Positions 30,540 through 41,187 of a stretch of 64,000 nt of DNA are shown piece after piece. Position 1 is the stretch's first letter, and every line of letters starts with the position of its first letter. The notes beneath the pieces are model-generated. The model saw only the letters and a program-made list of their open reading frames with translations. It was not told the DNA's origin and ran no database searches. Origin of the DNA: Erinaceus europaeus (lineage: Eukaryota; Chordata; Mammalia; Eulipotyphla; Erinaceidae); the NCBI RefSeq assembly GCF_950295315.1, contig NC_080168.1, forward strand, positions 62,085,838-62,149,837, given 5' to 3'. A program made the position numbers and the translations under genes.

Positions 30540-31840
30540 GTTGGCTAAGGGGTTTATTGTGTTTTCTGCTTTATTAATTGAAGTAGAGGCCTCCCTTCCC
30601 ACCCACTCCCACCACCAAATCCTATCCCAGTGTGCAGTTAGTTGGAAAAGGGAAGAAATCACATTGGAAAACCGGAGTATTCAGACTGAAAAAGAAGACT
30701 TGTTTTTTCCAGATGTTAAGGGGAGTCAAGAGGAATTGTGGAAAGAGTCCCCGTGGATGGTAGATGTGAGGAGGTAAAGTGACCCTGTGGTTTGGGTGTG
30801 TGCTAAAGTGAACTTGATCCTGAGGACAGAAGCCCAGGGAAGCCCTGTGAGTCTAATGAGCTGGCTCAGCTCTCCTAGTTCTCTCTTCAGAGTTTACCCC
30901 AGGCTAATCTACCCAGCAGCTATGGAATGGAAAGCTGCACTTGATGTCCAAGTCACTAACAGTTTTCCAAATGTCCTCCTCTGTCACCTTGAAGATTTAG
31001 TCACCACTTGAATAACAAAAGTCCTGAAACAATGCTTGTGTAGAAAAAAAGAGGAAGAAGTAAAAAATTAAAAATTAAAAAAATCTACCCAGGGCTGCAG
31101 TGAGAGCTATAATGATACTTTAGACCCAAACAATAACCGCAGCAACAAAAGAGCTCTTTGTCTGAGAGGAAGGGATGTCAGTATCACCATTTAGATCCGA
31201 CCCTTCTGTTCACAATTGCAACAGCCTCTTAAAACTCTGTCCTTGCACAGGATGCACAAGGGGAACAGGTTCCAACACTCACACAGCACATATTAAAAGC
31301 ACTATCTGAGCTATCCCTTCCCTCTCGGGAAAAAAAAATAATAATAATAAAATGAAGTGTTTCTGGTGTTTAAAAGAGCCTTTGTCACTTCTGGCCAAAT
31401 GTTTATTTTACTGTCTCCTGCTCAGCGGCTGCATTCCACCTCTTACAGAGTGATTATAGAACGCTGGGACAATCGGAATACTCTCCTCAGGGCTGGTTAA
31501 AGTAGGAATAAATAAACTTTTATGGCACCAGGATTCCTATCCTTCGTGGAAATTATTGTGAATTTATTGAATCAGTAATCTTAAAACAATAAATTAGGAC
31601 ACCCTTTGTTTTACTAAACTTTTCTCCCAGTGTGTTAAAAAGCAAGGGCTTTACAAATATTGTAACAGACTGTAAGAAGTTTTTTTTGCAAGTCTTTGTA
31701 TGAAAGAGGTTGGACTATAAAAGTTAAAAGTATGTGTACTGGGAGTGGGGACAGGGCTTGAACTTGAACATGAGTAGATACACAATCTAATAATAATCTA
31801 CATTATTTAAAGTGACTAGGTAGGGAGTTTGGGTTCTTTT
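29926..31840. other. Repeat-poor island
   Basis: This is the longest stretch (1.9 kb) without a recognisable transposon. It holds a (TG)n tract at 30489-30536 and an A-rich segment near 31045-31085. The AT-rich part 31380-31680 has the look of conserved non-coding DNA, but I cannot test that. Open frames 30487-30777 and 30787-31011 have no recognisable domain. Confidence 0.5.
30489..30536. repeat. (TG)n microsatellite
   Basis: About 24 TG units. Confidence 0.95.
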
Positions 31841-32125
31841 ACTCTTTTTTTTTTTTCCTCCAGAGCCCTGCAGAGCTCTGCCATATGGTGGTGCACATAT
31901 TACATATTACAGTGTGCAAACACTGGGGTTTAAGCCTTCAGTCTCCACCTGCAAGGACAATGCTTCTCAAGCAGGGAAGTGGTGCACAAGTCTCTCCCCC
32001 CACCCCATGCCCACCCTCTCTCTCTCTCTTTACCAGAGCACTCTCAGTTCTGGTTTATGGTGGTGCAGGGGACTGAACCTAGGACTCTGGAGCTTCAAGC
32101 ATAAGAGTCTCTTTCCACGATATAT
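31841..32125. mobile_element. SINE-A between two SINE-C remnants
   Basis: A short reverse SINE-C end ('ccagagccctgcagagctct', about 31858) is followed by a plus-strand SINE-A (31883-32020, head 'atatggtggtgcacatatta'). A longer reverse SINE-C comes next (32028-32125: 'ccagagcactctcagttctg', 'gcataagagtctctttcca'). Confidence 0.6.
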
Positions 32126-32779
32126 TTTTTCTCTTACCCACAGTCCCGGGTTTAATCTGTTCTCCACCAGAATCCTAAGAGGGAAAGAAAACAAAACACT
32201 GCAAGACTCCTTTTGAGCATCTAGCCTTTTTAGGTCCTGACCCAGCTGGGAGGAGGAAAGGCTTTGAAACAGCCTGGCTGGGGCCTGACTCTGAACAATG
32301 GTCCTTCCCTGCTCCATCCTGGGGCAGCTTTCCCCAACCTTTGCACACACACTTACCAGGTTGTGAGAGTGACACCTTGGAAATCTTGATGAGTTTTCTC
32401 ACTGTTTTTTGTTTGTTTGTTTGGTTGGTTGGCTTTGTTTTGTTTTTACCTTTCATAGCCATCAAACTAGCTTTGGGGTACCTATTCATCCCATGGCTGA
32501 ATGTTACCTAAAAGCAATCTCTCGGGCTTGGGGGTGGGGGAGAGAAAACAGAATGGAGAAAACTGCACATTTGGGGTAATATCTACAGATGAGGCATGAC
32601 TGGAGCAGAAGTATTCCCGGAGCACCTAATATCCAAAGCTTTCTGTACAGATTAAGCTGCTCTAATGGCTCTGCAGCTACTCTATACAATTATCTGTTCA
32701 CTAACAGCATCCCTTAAAACAGACATGAGGGATCTTTGGAGCCCAGCTCTGCATACCTTAATTACGGAACCAATTTGTT
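32126..32779. other. Unassigned DNA
   Basis: Only a short GTTT/GGTT tract at 32408-32432 is recognisable. Confidence 0.35.
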
Positions 32780-32794
32780 CCAACATCTTTTTTT

Positions 32795-33085
32795 TTTAGT
32801 ATTTATTTATTTATTTTCCCTTTTGCTGCCCTTGTAGTTTTTTTCATTATTGTTGTAGTTATTGTTGTTGTTATTGATGTCGTTATTAGATAGGACAGAG
32901 AGAAGTGGAGAGAGTAGGGGAAGACAGAGAGGGGGAGAGAAAGATAGACACCTCCAGACTTGCTTCACCACCTGTGAAGTGACTCCCCTATAGGTGGGGA
33001 GCCGGGGGTCGAACCAGGATGCTTATGCCGGTCCTTGTGCTTTGCGCCACGTGTGCTTAACCCACTGCACTACCGCCCAACTCCC
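32795..33085 (-). mobile_element. SINE-B copy
   Basis: A full reverse copy with the perfect 15-bp duplication 'ccaacatcttttttt' at 32780-32794 and 33086-33100. Confidence 0.93.
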
Positions 33086-33296
33086 CCAACATCTTTTTTT
33101 AAGAGGCTTTTCCTCAATTATAAGAACACATCTAATTCAGGACTGTGTTTTTGTCTGAGGACGGCACACTTGAAGGCAAGCATCACCACTGGATGCCAAC
33201 CTTTGCCACACATTTTGCTGGGGAGGAGTGTGTCAGGGTAGGCTGGGAGGGGTGCAGTGTGTGCTTCCACACTGACATTAAAAAAAAGTCAGACAT

Positions 33297-33447
33297 TGGG
33301 GGCCAAGCAGTGGCCCACCTGGTTAAGCGCACACTTTACAGTGCTCAAGGACTCAGGGTTCAGGCCCCCGCTCCCCACATGCAAGGGGAAAGCTTCATGA
33401 GTGGTAAAGCAGGGCTGCAGATGTCTCTCTGTCTCTTTCCCATTCTT
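33297..33447 (+). mobile_element. SINE-A head, outer host of a nest (left part)
   Basis: The head 'ccaagcagtggcccacctgg' and B-box region run to 'ctgcagatgtctctctgtct'. Its tail is 2.6 kb away (36053-36102). The host target duplication 'aaagtcagacat' lies at 33285-33296 and 36103-36114, which proves the two halves are one SINE. Confidence 0.92.
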
Positions 33448-33738
33448 TTTTAAATATTTATTTATTTATTTATTTATTCCCTTTTGTTGCCCTTGTTGTT
33501 TTATTGTTGTAGTTATTACTGTTGTTATTGATGTTGTCGTTGTTGGATAGGACAGAAAGAAATGGAGACGAGGGGAAGACAGAGAGAGGAGAGAAAGATA
33601 GACACCTGAAGACCTGCTTCACCGCTTGTAAAGTGACTTCCCTGCAGATGGGGATCTGGGGGCTTGAACCGGGATCCTTAGCCTATCCTTGCACTTTGCG
33701 CCACCTGCGCTTAACCCACTGTGCTACCGCCCAACTCC
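33448..33738 (-). mobile_element. SINE-B copy inside the nest
   Basis: A reverse SINE-B between 'ctctttcccattc' and 'gtctttccctttc', an imperfect duplication of the host SINE-A's CT-rich segment. Confidence 0.85.
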
Positions 33739-33753
33739 CGTCTTTCCCTTTCT

Positions 33754-36039
33754 TTTTTTTTTTTTTTATTTCTTTCTGGGGAATTAATGTTTTACATTCA
33801 ACAGTAAATACAATAGTTTGTACATGCATAACATTCCCCAGTTTCCCATAAAAAATACAACCACTAGGTCCTTTGTCATCCTTCTTGGACCTGTATTCTC
33901 CCTACCCCACCCACCCCAGAGTCTTTTACTTTGGTGCAATATGCCAATTCCATTTCAGGTTCTACTTGTGTTTTTTTTTCTTCTTCTGATCTTGTTTTTT
34001 AACTTCTGCCTGAGAATGAGATCATTCCATATAAATCCTTCTGTTTCTGACTTATTTCACTTAACATGAATTTTTCAAGGTCCATCCAAGATCGGCTGAA
34101 AACAGTGAAGTCACCATTTTTTACAGCTGAGTAGTATTCCATTGTGTATATATACCACGACTTGTTCAGTAACTGATCTGTTGTTGGACACCTGGGTTGC
34201 TTCCAGGTTTTGGCTATTACAAATTGTGCTGCCAGGAACATATGTGTACACAGATCTTTTTGGATGTATGTGTTGGGATCCTTAGGATATATCCCCAGGA
34301 GAGGAATTGCAGGATCATAGGGTAGGTCCATTTCTAGCCTTCTGAGAGATCTCAAGACTGCTCTCCACAGAGGTTGGACCAATTGACATTCCCACCAGCA
34401 GTGTAGGAGGGTTCCTTTGACCCCACACCCTCTCCAGCATTTGCTGCTGTTACCTTTTCTGATGTATGACATTCTTACAGGAGTGAAGTAATATCTCATT
34501 GTTGTCTTGATTTGCATTTCTCTGACAATCAAAGACTTGGAGCATTTTTTCATGTGTTTCTCGGCCTTTTGGATCTCTTCTGTGGTGAATATTCTGTCCA
34601 TGCCCTCCCCCCATTTTTGGATGGGTTATTTGTTGTCTTGTTGTTGAGTTTGGCAAGCTCTTTATATATATTGGTTACTAGCCTCTTGTCTGATGTATGG
34701 CATGTAAAGATCTCCCATTCTGTGAGGGGTCTCTTGGTTTGGGTAGTGGTTTCTTTTGCTGTGAAGAAGCTTTTTAATTTGATGTAGTCCCATAGGTTTA
34801 TACTTGCTTTAGTCTTCTTTGTAATTGGATTCATTTTATTGAAGATGTCTTTAAAATTTATGTGGAAAAGAGTTCTGCCAATATTTTCCTCTAAGTATCT
34901 GATAGTTTCTGGTCTAACATCCAAGTCCTTGATCCACTTGGAATTTACTTTCGTATTGGGTGAAATACAGTGGTTCAGTTTCATTCTTCTGCATGTCTCA
35001 ACCCATTGTTTCCAACACCATTTGTTGAAGAGACTCTGCTTTCCCCATTTAATAGTCTGGGCCCCTTTGTCAAAGATTAGATGTCCATAGGTGTAGGGGC
35101 TCACTTCTGGGCTCTCAGTTCTATTCCACTGGTCATTGTGTCTATTCATGTTCCAGTACCAAGCAGTTTTGATGACAATGGCCCTATAATACAGTTTGAG
35201 GTCTGGGAGTGTAATGCCTCTGGTTCTGTTCTTTTTTCTCAAGATTGTTTTGGCAATTCTAGGTCTTTTCTGGTTCCAGATAAACATTTGTAGCATTTGT
35301 TCTATTCTCCTTAAAAAATGTGCTTGGGATCTTGATGGGGATAGCATTAAATCTGTAGATGGCTCTGGGTAGTATATTCATTTTGATGATGTTAATTCTT
35401 CCAATCCATGAACATGGAATATTTTTCCGCTTCTTTGTGTCTTTTTCAATTTCCTTGAGTAGTGACTCATAATTTTCAGTATACAAATCTTTCATTTCTT
35501 TGGTTAGGTGTACTCCTAGATATTTTATTGTTTTTGTTGCTATAGTAAAAGGAATTGATTTCTGGATTTCAATTTCTTCTAACTTAGTGTTTGCATAGAG
35601 GAATGCCACTGACTTTTGAATGTTAATTTTGTAGCCTGACACCTTACTGTATTGCCTGATGATTTCCAAAAGCTTTTTGCTGGATTCCTCAGGTTTTTCT
35701 GTGTATACTATCATGTCATCTGCAAATAGGGAGAGTTTGACTTCTTCTCTTCCAGTCTGTATCCCTTTAATTCCTTGCTCCTGCCTGATTGCTATGGCAA
35801 GAACTTCCAACACTATATTGAATAGTAATGGTGATAGTGGGCAACCCTGTCTAGTACCTGATCTGAGTGGAAATGCTTCCAGTTTTTCACCATTGAGTAT
35901 GATGTTGGCTGTAGGTTTGCTATATATAGACTCCACTATCTTCAGGAATTTTCCATCTATTCCCATTTTTTTGTAGTGTTTTGGTCATAAAGGGATATTG
36001 GATTTTTTCAAAGGCTTTCTCTGCATCTATTGGTATCCC
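33754..36039 (-). mobile_element. L1-3: 5'-truncated type II L1
   Basis: A 2.3-kb LINE-1 has a T-run, a 240-bp type II 3'UTR and ORF2 from the reverse transcriptase palm onward. The perfect 13-bp duplication 'tctttccctttct' flanks it (33741-33753 and 36040-36052). It inserted in the CT-rich part of a SINE-A. Confidence 0.94.
33999..36039 (-). pseudogene. L1 ORF2, C-terminal two-thirds (L1-3)
   Basis: Three long open pieces remain. The first is 35259-35966 (235 codons), with '[20 protein letters not shown]' and the catalytic 'LFADDMIVY'. The second is 34550-35347 (265 codons), with '[20 protein letters not shown]' and '[20 protein letters not shown]'. The third is 33999-34601 (200 codons), with '[20 protein letters not shown]' and the end '[13 protein letters not shown]'. 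Frameshifts separate them. The N-terminus stops just before 'IDAEKAF', so endonuclease and fingers are missing. It is better preserved than L1-2 over the same region and differs enough in sequence to be another subfamily. Confidence 0.92.
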
Positions 36040-36052
36040 TCTTTCCCTTTCT

Positions 36053-36114
36053 AGCTCCCCATCTTCTCTGTCCCTATCCAGTAATAATATATATACATTT
36101 TTAAAGTCAGACAT
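36053..36114 (+). mobile_element. SINE-A tail, outer host of a nest (right part) and its duplication
   Basis: 'agctccccatcttctctgtc' and the A/T-rich tail complete the SINE begun at 33297. 'aaagtcagacat' at 36103-36114 repeats 33285-33296. Confidence 0.9.
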
Positions 36115-36660
36115 CATGTTCCATAAAGAAGCTGAACCTGTGAGAAAAAGCTCCCAGTCCTTGTGCTCTAAGAGACAGCAACCACTGAGCCTAAGACAGA
36201 ACCGGTGGGAAATGGGAAGCCAACAATATGTGGAATTTTCATCCATCATCAGTCATGTCTCCTCTGAAGAACTCCCAGAGAGTCCAGGAATCTTCTGGGG
36301 CATCTAATGAGTTCCAGAGTTGTACCTGCACCAAAGGAGAAACAGGAGATGGAGTGGGTGTTGAGTAAGTGCAGTCGACCATGCCTATACTGAGTCCACC
36401 AACTCCTCCTGGAGTTGAGCCATGGGCAGAGGGCCCTGCTTGCAAGAGACAATCCCCACAGGGATATTTCAGAGTAGGTTAGATTTACTAAGTCTTCATG
36501 TAGTCTTCACTAAGACTATGGAAAGGATTCTAATTCAGCCCTAAGCCCTCCCAACCGCTACATGTTCCCAAGGTATCCCCAGAACCCCTGGAACCCAAAT
36601 AAGGAAGGAATTTGGAGCAATCTGGATAAGAAATCTGAATCCCCAGAACAAGAAAGAACT
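36115..36660. other. Unassigned DNA
   Basis: No repeat family or gene recognised. Confidence 0.35.
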
Positions 36661-36663
36661 AAT

Positions 36664-36751
36664 TCCAGGGGGGGCAGGTGGTGGTGCACATGGTTAAGTG
36701 CACGCACACATTACAGTGCACAAAGACCAAGGTTCAAGCCCCTGGTCCCCA
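36664..36751 (+). mobile_element. SINE-A, 5' half only
   Basis: The head ('caggtggtggtgcacatggt') and B box ('ggttcaagcccc') are present. The copy ends abruptly at 'tggtccccac', where the 3' end of L1-4 begins. Confidence 0.85.
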
Positions 36752-36961
36752 CTAGTGATTTATATGTCTACATTTTGCTAGGAGTGTACATCAACACCAT
36801 TCCCACCACCAAAAGACTGTGACCCATCCCTCCCACCCACTCCCACCCCCCACTGTCCCAGGAAGCTACATGTCTACCCCTCACCACAGGGTTTTTACTT
36901 TGGTGCCCTACTTACAATTTGATCAGGTCCTGCTTTTAGTTTCCCTTTCAGATCTTCTTAC
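36752..36961 (-). other. Shortened 3'UTR of L1-4
   Basis: The 210 bp match the first part of the L1-1 and L1-2 3'UTR ('cacaaaagactgtgaccc'-type block, 'ccctcaccacagggttttta'). They stop at 'actagtgatttatatgtc', about 1.1 kb short of the normal end. Confidence 0.85.
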
Positions 36962-39900
36962 TCAACTTCTGTTGATGAGTGGGATCATCCCATACTCATC
37001 TTTATCTTTCTGACTTAGCTCACTTAACATAATTCCTTCTAGCTCTGTCCAAGATGGGTCAGAGAAGGTGGGTTCATTGTTCTTGATAGCTGCATAGTAT
37101 TCCATTGTGTATATATACCACAGCTTTCTCAGCCACTCATCTGTTGTTGGGAACCTGGGTTGCTTCCAGGTTTTAGCTATTATGAATTGTGCTGCTGTGA
37201 ACATTGGAGTACACACCTCTTTTTGGTTGGGTGTTATGGAGTCCTTGGGGTATAACCCCAGGAGAGGAATTACTGGATCATATGGAAGGTCCATGTCTAG
37301 CCTTCTGAGAGTTTTCCAGACTGCTCTCCACAGAGGCTGTACCAATTTACATTCCCACCAGCAATGTAAAAGGGTTCCTCTGTCCCCACATCCTCTCCAG
37401 CATTTGTTGCTGCTGTCCTTTTTGATGTATGCCATTCTTACAGGAGTGAGGTGGTATCTTAGTGTTGTCTTAATTTGCATTTCTCTGACAATCAGTGACC
37501 TAGAGCAGTTTTTCATATGTTTGTTAGCCTTTTGGATCTCCTCTGAGGTGAATGTTTTGTTCATATCCTCTGCCCATTTTTGGATGGGGTCATTTGCTTT
37601 TTTGGTGCTAAGTTTGCTGAGCTCTTTATATATTTTGGTGATTAGTTTCTTGTCTGATGTAAGGCATGTGAAGATCTTCTCCCATTCTGTGAGGGGTCTC
37701 TCTGTTTGTTTAATAGTTTCTTTGGATGGGCAGAAGCTTTTCAATTTGATGTAGTCCCAGTGGTTTGTTTCTGCTTTAGTCTTCCTTGCAATTGGGTTTG
37801 ATTCATCAAAGATGTCCTTAAGGTATAGGTGGGAAAGTGTTTTACCAATGTTTTCCTCTAAGTATTTGATTGTTTCTGGTCTGACATCCAGGTCTTTGAT
37901 CCATTTGGAGTTGATTTTTGTTTCCGGTGAGATAAAGTGGTTCAATTCCATTCTTCTGCATGTTAAAACCCAGTTTTCCCAGCACCATTTATTGAAGAGA
38001 GCCTACTTCTTCCATTTAATCCTTTGGGCCCCCTTATCAAAGATTAGATGCCCATAGGTGTTGGTATTTATTTCTGGGCTTTCAATTCTGTTCCACTGGT
38101 CTGTCTGCAAATAGTGAGAGCTTGACTTCTTCCCTTCCAATCTGTATTCCTTTGATTTCTTTCTCTTGCCTGATTGCTATGGCAAGAATTTCCAATACTA
38201 TGTTGAAGAGTAATGGTGACAGTGGACAGCCCTGTCTAGTCCCCGATCTGAGGGGGAATGCTTTCAGCTTCTGTCCATTGAGTATGATGTTGGCTGTAGG
38301 TTTGCTATATATAGACTCCACTATCTTAAGGAATTTCCTATCTATTCCCATTTTTTGTAGAGTTTTGAGCATGAACGGGTGTTGGATATGTCAAAGGCTT
38401 TCTCTGCATCTATTGAGATAATCATGTGGTTTTTGGCTTTGCTTTTATTGATGTGGTGAATGACATTGATTAACTTACGGATGTTGAGCCAGCCTTCATT
38501 CCTGGGATGAATCCCACTTGGTCGTGATGAACAATCTTTTTGATATGTTGCTATATCCGGTTGGCCAAGATCTTGTTTAATATTTTGGCATCTATGTTCA
38601 TCAGAGATATTGGTCTGTAGTTTTCCTTTTTTGTTCTGTCCCTACCAGCTTTTGGTATCAGGGTGATGTTGGCTTCATAGAAGGTGGAAGGGAGTATTCC
38701 TGTTTCTTCAATCTTATGAACTAGCTTAAGAAGTATGGGTATTAACTGTATCCTGAAAGTTTTGTAGAATTCGTTTGTGAAGCCATTTGGTCCAGGACTT
38801 TTGTTGTTGGGGAGATTCTTAATAACGGTTTCAATTTCTTTGGCTGTGATTGGTGCATTTAGATTTTGTAGTTCTTCTTGGTTCAGTTTTGGAAGGGCAT
38901 AGGTTTCTAGGAATTGTTCCATTTCTTCCAGATTCTCTAGCTTGGTGGCATATAGTTCTTTATAGAAGTTTCGCAGGATTCTCTGGATTTCTGTGGTGTC
39001 AGTTGTGATATCTCCTCCATCGTTTACAATTCTATTAATTTGAGTCTTCTCTCTTTTTTGTTTGGTGAGTCTGGCTAGGGGTTTGTCAATTTTGTTTAAT
39101 CTTTCAAAGAACCAGCATTTGGCTTCATTGATCTTTTGTAGGGTTCTTTTATTTTCGATGTTGTTTATATTTTCGATGTTGTTTATTTCTGCTCTAACTT
39201 TAGTGATTTCTGTCCTTCTGGTTGCTTTAGGGTTCCTTTGTTCCTCTTCCTCTAAGCCCTTGAGGTGTGCAGTAAGGTCGTTCATTTGAGCTTCTTCTTG
39301 GTGTTTAATGTGATTGTATGGCTATAAGTTTCCCTCTCAGTACTGCTTTAGCTGTGTCCCAAACATTTTGATAGGTTGTGTCTTCATTTTCGTTAGTTTC
39401 CAGGAACATTTGAATTTCCTGCTTGAGTGAGTCTCTGACCCAGTAGTTCTTAAGGAGCATGTTGTTTAGTTTCCAAATTCTGTGTCTTTAATAATTTTCT
39501 GTTTGTTGTTAAATGTTAGTTTTACTCCACTGTGGTCTGAGAAGATACTTGGTATTATTTCAATGCTCTTGAATTTATTGATGCAGTCTTTGTGGCCTAA
39601 CATGTGGTCTATCCTTGAGTATGTGTTATGTGGGTTTGAAAAGAAGGTGTATTCCAGTTTTTTGGGGTGGAGGAGTCTGAAAATGTCCAAGAGGTCTAGT
39701 CTGTCGATCTCTTCATTTAATTCTCTTGTATCTTTATTGGTTCTCTGCTTTGTTGATCTGTCTAAGTGTGAGAGTGGGGTATTGAAGTCTCCCACTATTA
39801 CTGTATTACTATTGATGTATTTTTGAAATTCTTTCAGTAGGTGCTTAATGTATTTAGATGGTCCCTCGTTGGGTGCATAGATATTAATAATTGTTAAGTC

Positions 39901-40251
39901 TTCTTGGCTGATTGATTCTCTAATCATTATGTAATGTCCTTGCCTATCTTTTATTACTTTATTTAATTTAAAATCTATCGTGTCTGAGATGAGAATGGCT
40001 GTTCCTGCCCTTTTTTGTGGTCCGTTAGCCTGTATGATAGTTTTCCATCCTTTCACTTTAAGTCTTTGTTTATCTTGTTGTGACAGATGGGATTCTTGCA
40101 AGCAGCATATGGTTGGGTTATGTTTTCTGATCCATCCCCCCACCCTGTGGTTTTTGATGGGTGAGTTTAAGCCATTGACATTTATTGATATTATGGATTT
40201 AATGTATTGTAGTGCCATTGTTAAAAAATTGTTTGCTCTGATATATTGCAA
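36962..40251 (-). pseudogene. L1 ORF2 (endonuclease and reverse transcriptase), broken copy in L1-4
   Basis: ORF2 nicks target DNA and reverse-transcribes L1 RNA. The N-terminal piece 39466-40251 (261 codons) is a complete endonuclease domain, with Asn24, Glu53 in 'CLQESHL', Asp155 and Asn157 in 'VGDFNTP', Asp215 in 'RIDHM' and His240 in 'SDHSG'. The likely start is Met12 ('MALQYIKS'). A one-base loss near 39490 ends this frame. The next piece 38551-39285 (244 codons) has an in-frame 18-bp duplication and stops at a TAG (38551-38553). A one-base deletion follows at 38496. Piece 38082-38372 keeps '[14 protein letters not shown]' but then loses about 580 bp, including the catalytic 'ADD'. The C-terminal piece 36962-37951 (329 codons) has an intact cysteine knuckle '[18 protein letters not shown]'. 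The product is inactive as reverse transcriptase. Confidence 0.94.
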
Positions 40252-40272
40252 GTATTATAGTGATGTTCTTGT

Positions 40273-41187
40273 TTATAAGAGGTCTTTTAGAACCTCTTTC
40301 AGGGCCGGTTTGGTGATGGTTTCCTCCTTTAACTGTTGTTTATCTAAGAAGGTTTTGATCCCTCCATCGAATTTGAATGAAAGTCTAGCAGGATATATTA
40401 TCCTTGGTTGAAACCCTTTTTCATTCAGGGCTTGATAGATATCTTGCCACTCCCTTCTGGCTTTTAGAGTTTGAGTGGAGAAGTCTGAAGATAATCTTAT
40501 GGGTTTTCCCTTGTATGTGACTTTTTGTTTCTCTCTTGCAGCCTTTAGGATCCTTTCTTTATCCTTACTTCTTCTCATTGTGACTATGATGTGTCTTGGT
40601 GTCTTCAGGTCTGTGTTGATTCTGTTTGGTACTCTCTGGGCCTCTTGAATCTTGATATCCTTTCTGTTATTCAGGTCTGGGAAGTTTTCTTCTATTATTT
40701 CCTCTAGAATGTTTGCTTCCCCTTCCTCTCTTTCTTCCTCTGGTAGGCCAATTATACGAATGTTACTTCTTTTGAGATCATCCCATATGTCTCTGTTGTT
40801 GTTTTCAGTGTCTCTCAATCTCTTTTTAAGCTCTTTCACCTCTTTCTTTGTTTTCTCTAACTCATCCTCTGTCTGACTAATTCTGTTTTCTGCTTCTGTT
40901 AGTCTGCTTTCCCTTTCCTCAGCTTCTTTCTTCATTACAGCTATTTCAGCTTTCAGTTCTCTAATTGCCTCAAGATAAAAAGTATTTTCCTTGGGGGTCT
41001 CAACTGTTGTTTCCCTAATACTGCCATTCCTTTCCTCCAATGTTGTTTTCATTTCTGTGATTAATAAGTTTATTATTGCTTGCATACTTTTCTTATCTAT
41101 GGTTACTTCTGGCTGATTTGTAGTTTCTTCTGGGCTCTTGTCTTCATTCATTGGAGTAGCAGTTTTATTTGTTTTTGATCTACCCAT
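40273..41187 (-). CDS. L1 ORF1 protein, intact (304 aa)
   Basis: ORF1p is the RNA-binding chaperone that coats L1 RNA as a trimer in the cytoplasm and accompanies it to the nucleus. The frame is uninterrupted from ATG to TAA. A short variable N-terminus (1-32) is followed by a charged heptad region (about 33-130, e.g. 'EDELEKTKKEVKELKKRLRD') that would form the coiled coil. The RRM follows (about 131-228, with 'NIRIIGLPEE' at 142-151 and 'HIIVTMRRS' at 199-207). The C-terminal domain is about 229-304, with 'RLSSDFSTQTLKARREW' and 'YPARLSF' holding the RNA-contacting arginine. The length is a little below that of human ORF1p (338). The stop lies 21 bp before the first ATG of ORF2. It is the only complete transposon gene in the window. 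A coding call is secure; present-day expression is not shown. Confidence 0.93.
   Translation of the reverse strand: MGRSKTNKTATPMNEDKSPEETTNQPEVTIDKKSMQAIINLLITEMKTTLEERNGSIRETTVETPKENTFYLEAIRELKAEIAVMKKEAEERESRLTEAENRISQTEDELEKTKKEVKELKKRLRDTENNNRDIWDDLKRSNIRIIGLPEEEREEGEANILEEIIEENFPDLNNRKDIKIQEAQRVPNRINTDLKTPRHIIVTMRRSKDKERILKAAREKQKVTYKGKPIRLSSDFSTQTLKARREWQDIYQALNEKGFQPRIIYPARLSFKFDGGIKTFLDKQQLKEETITKPALKEVLKDLL

Noticed and set aside
30396..30777. Frames encoding long Cys-Val or His-Thr runs
   Set aside because: Translations of the (TG)n microsatellite.
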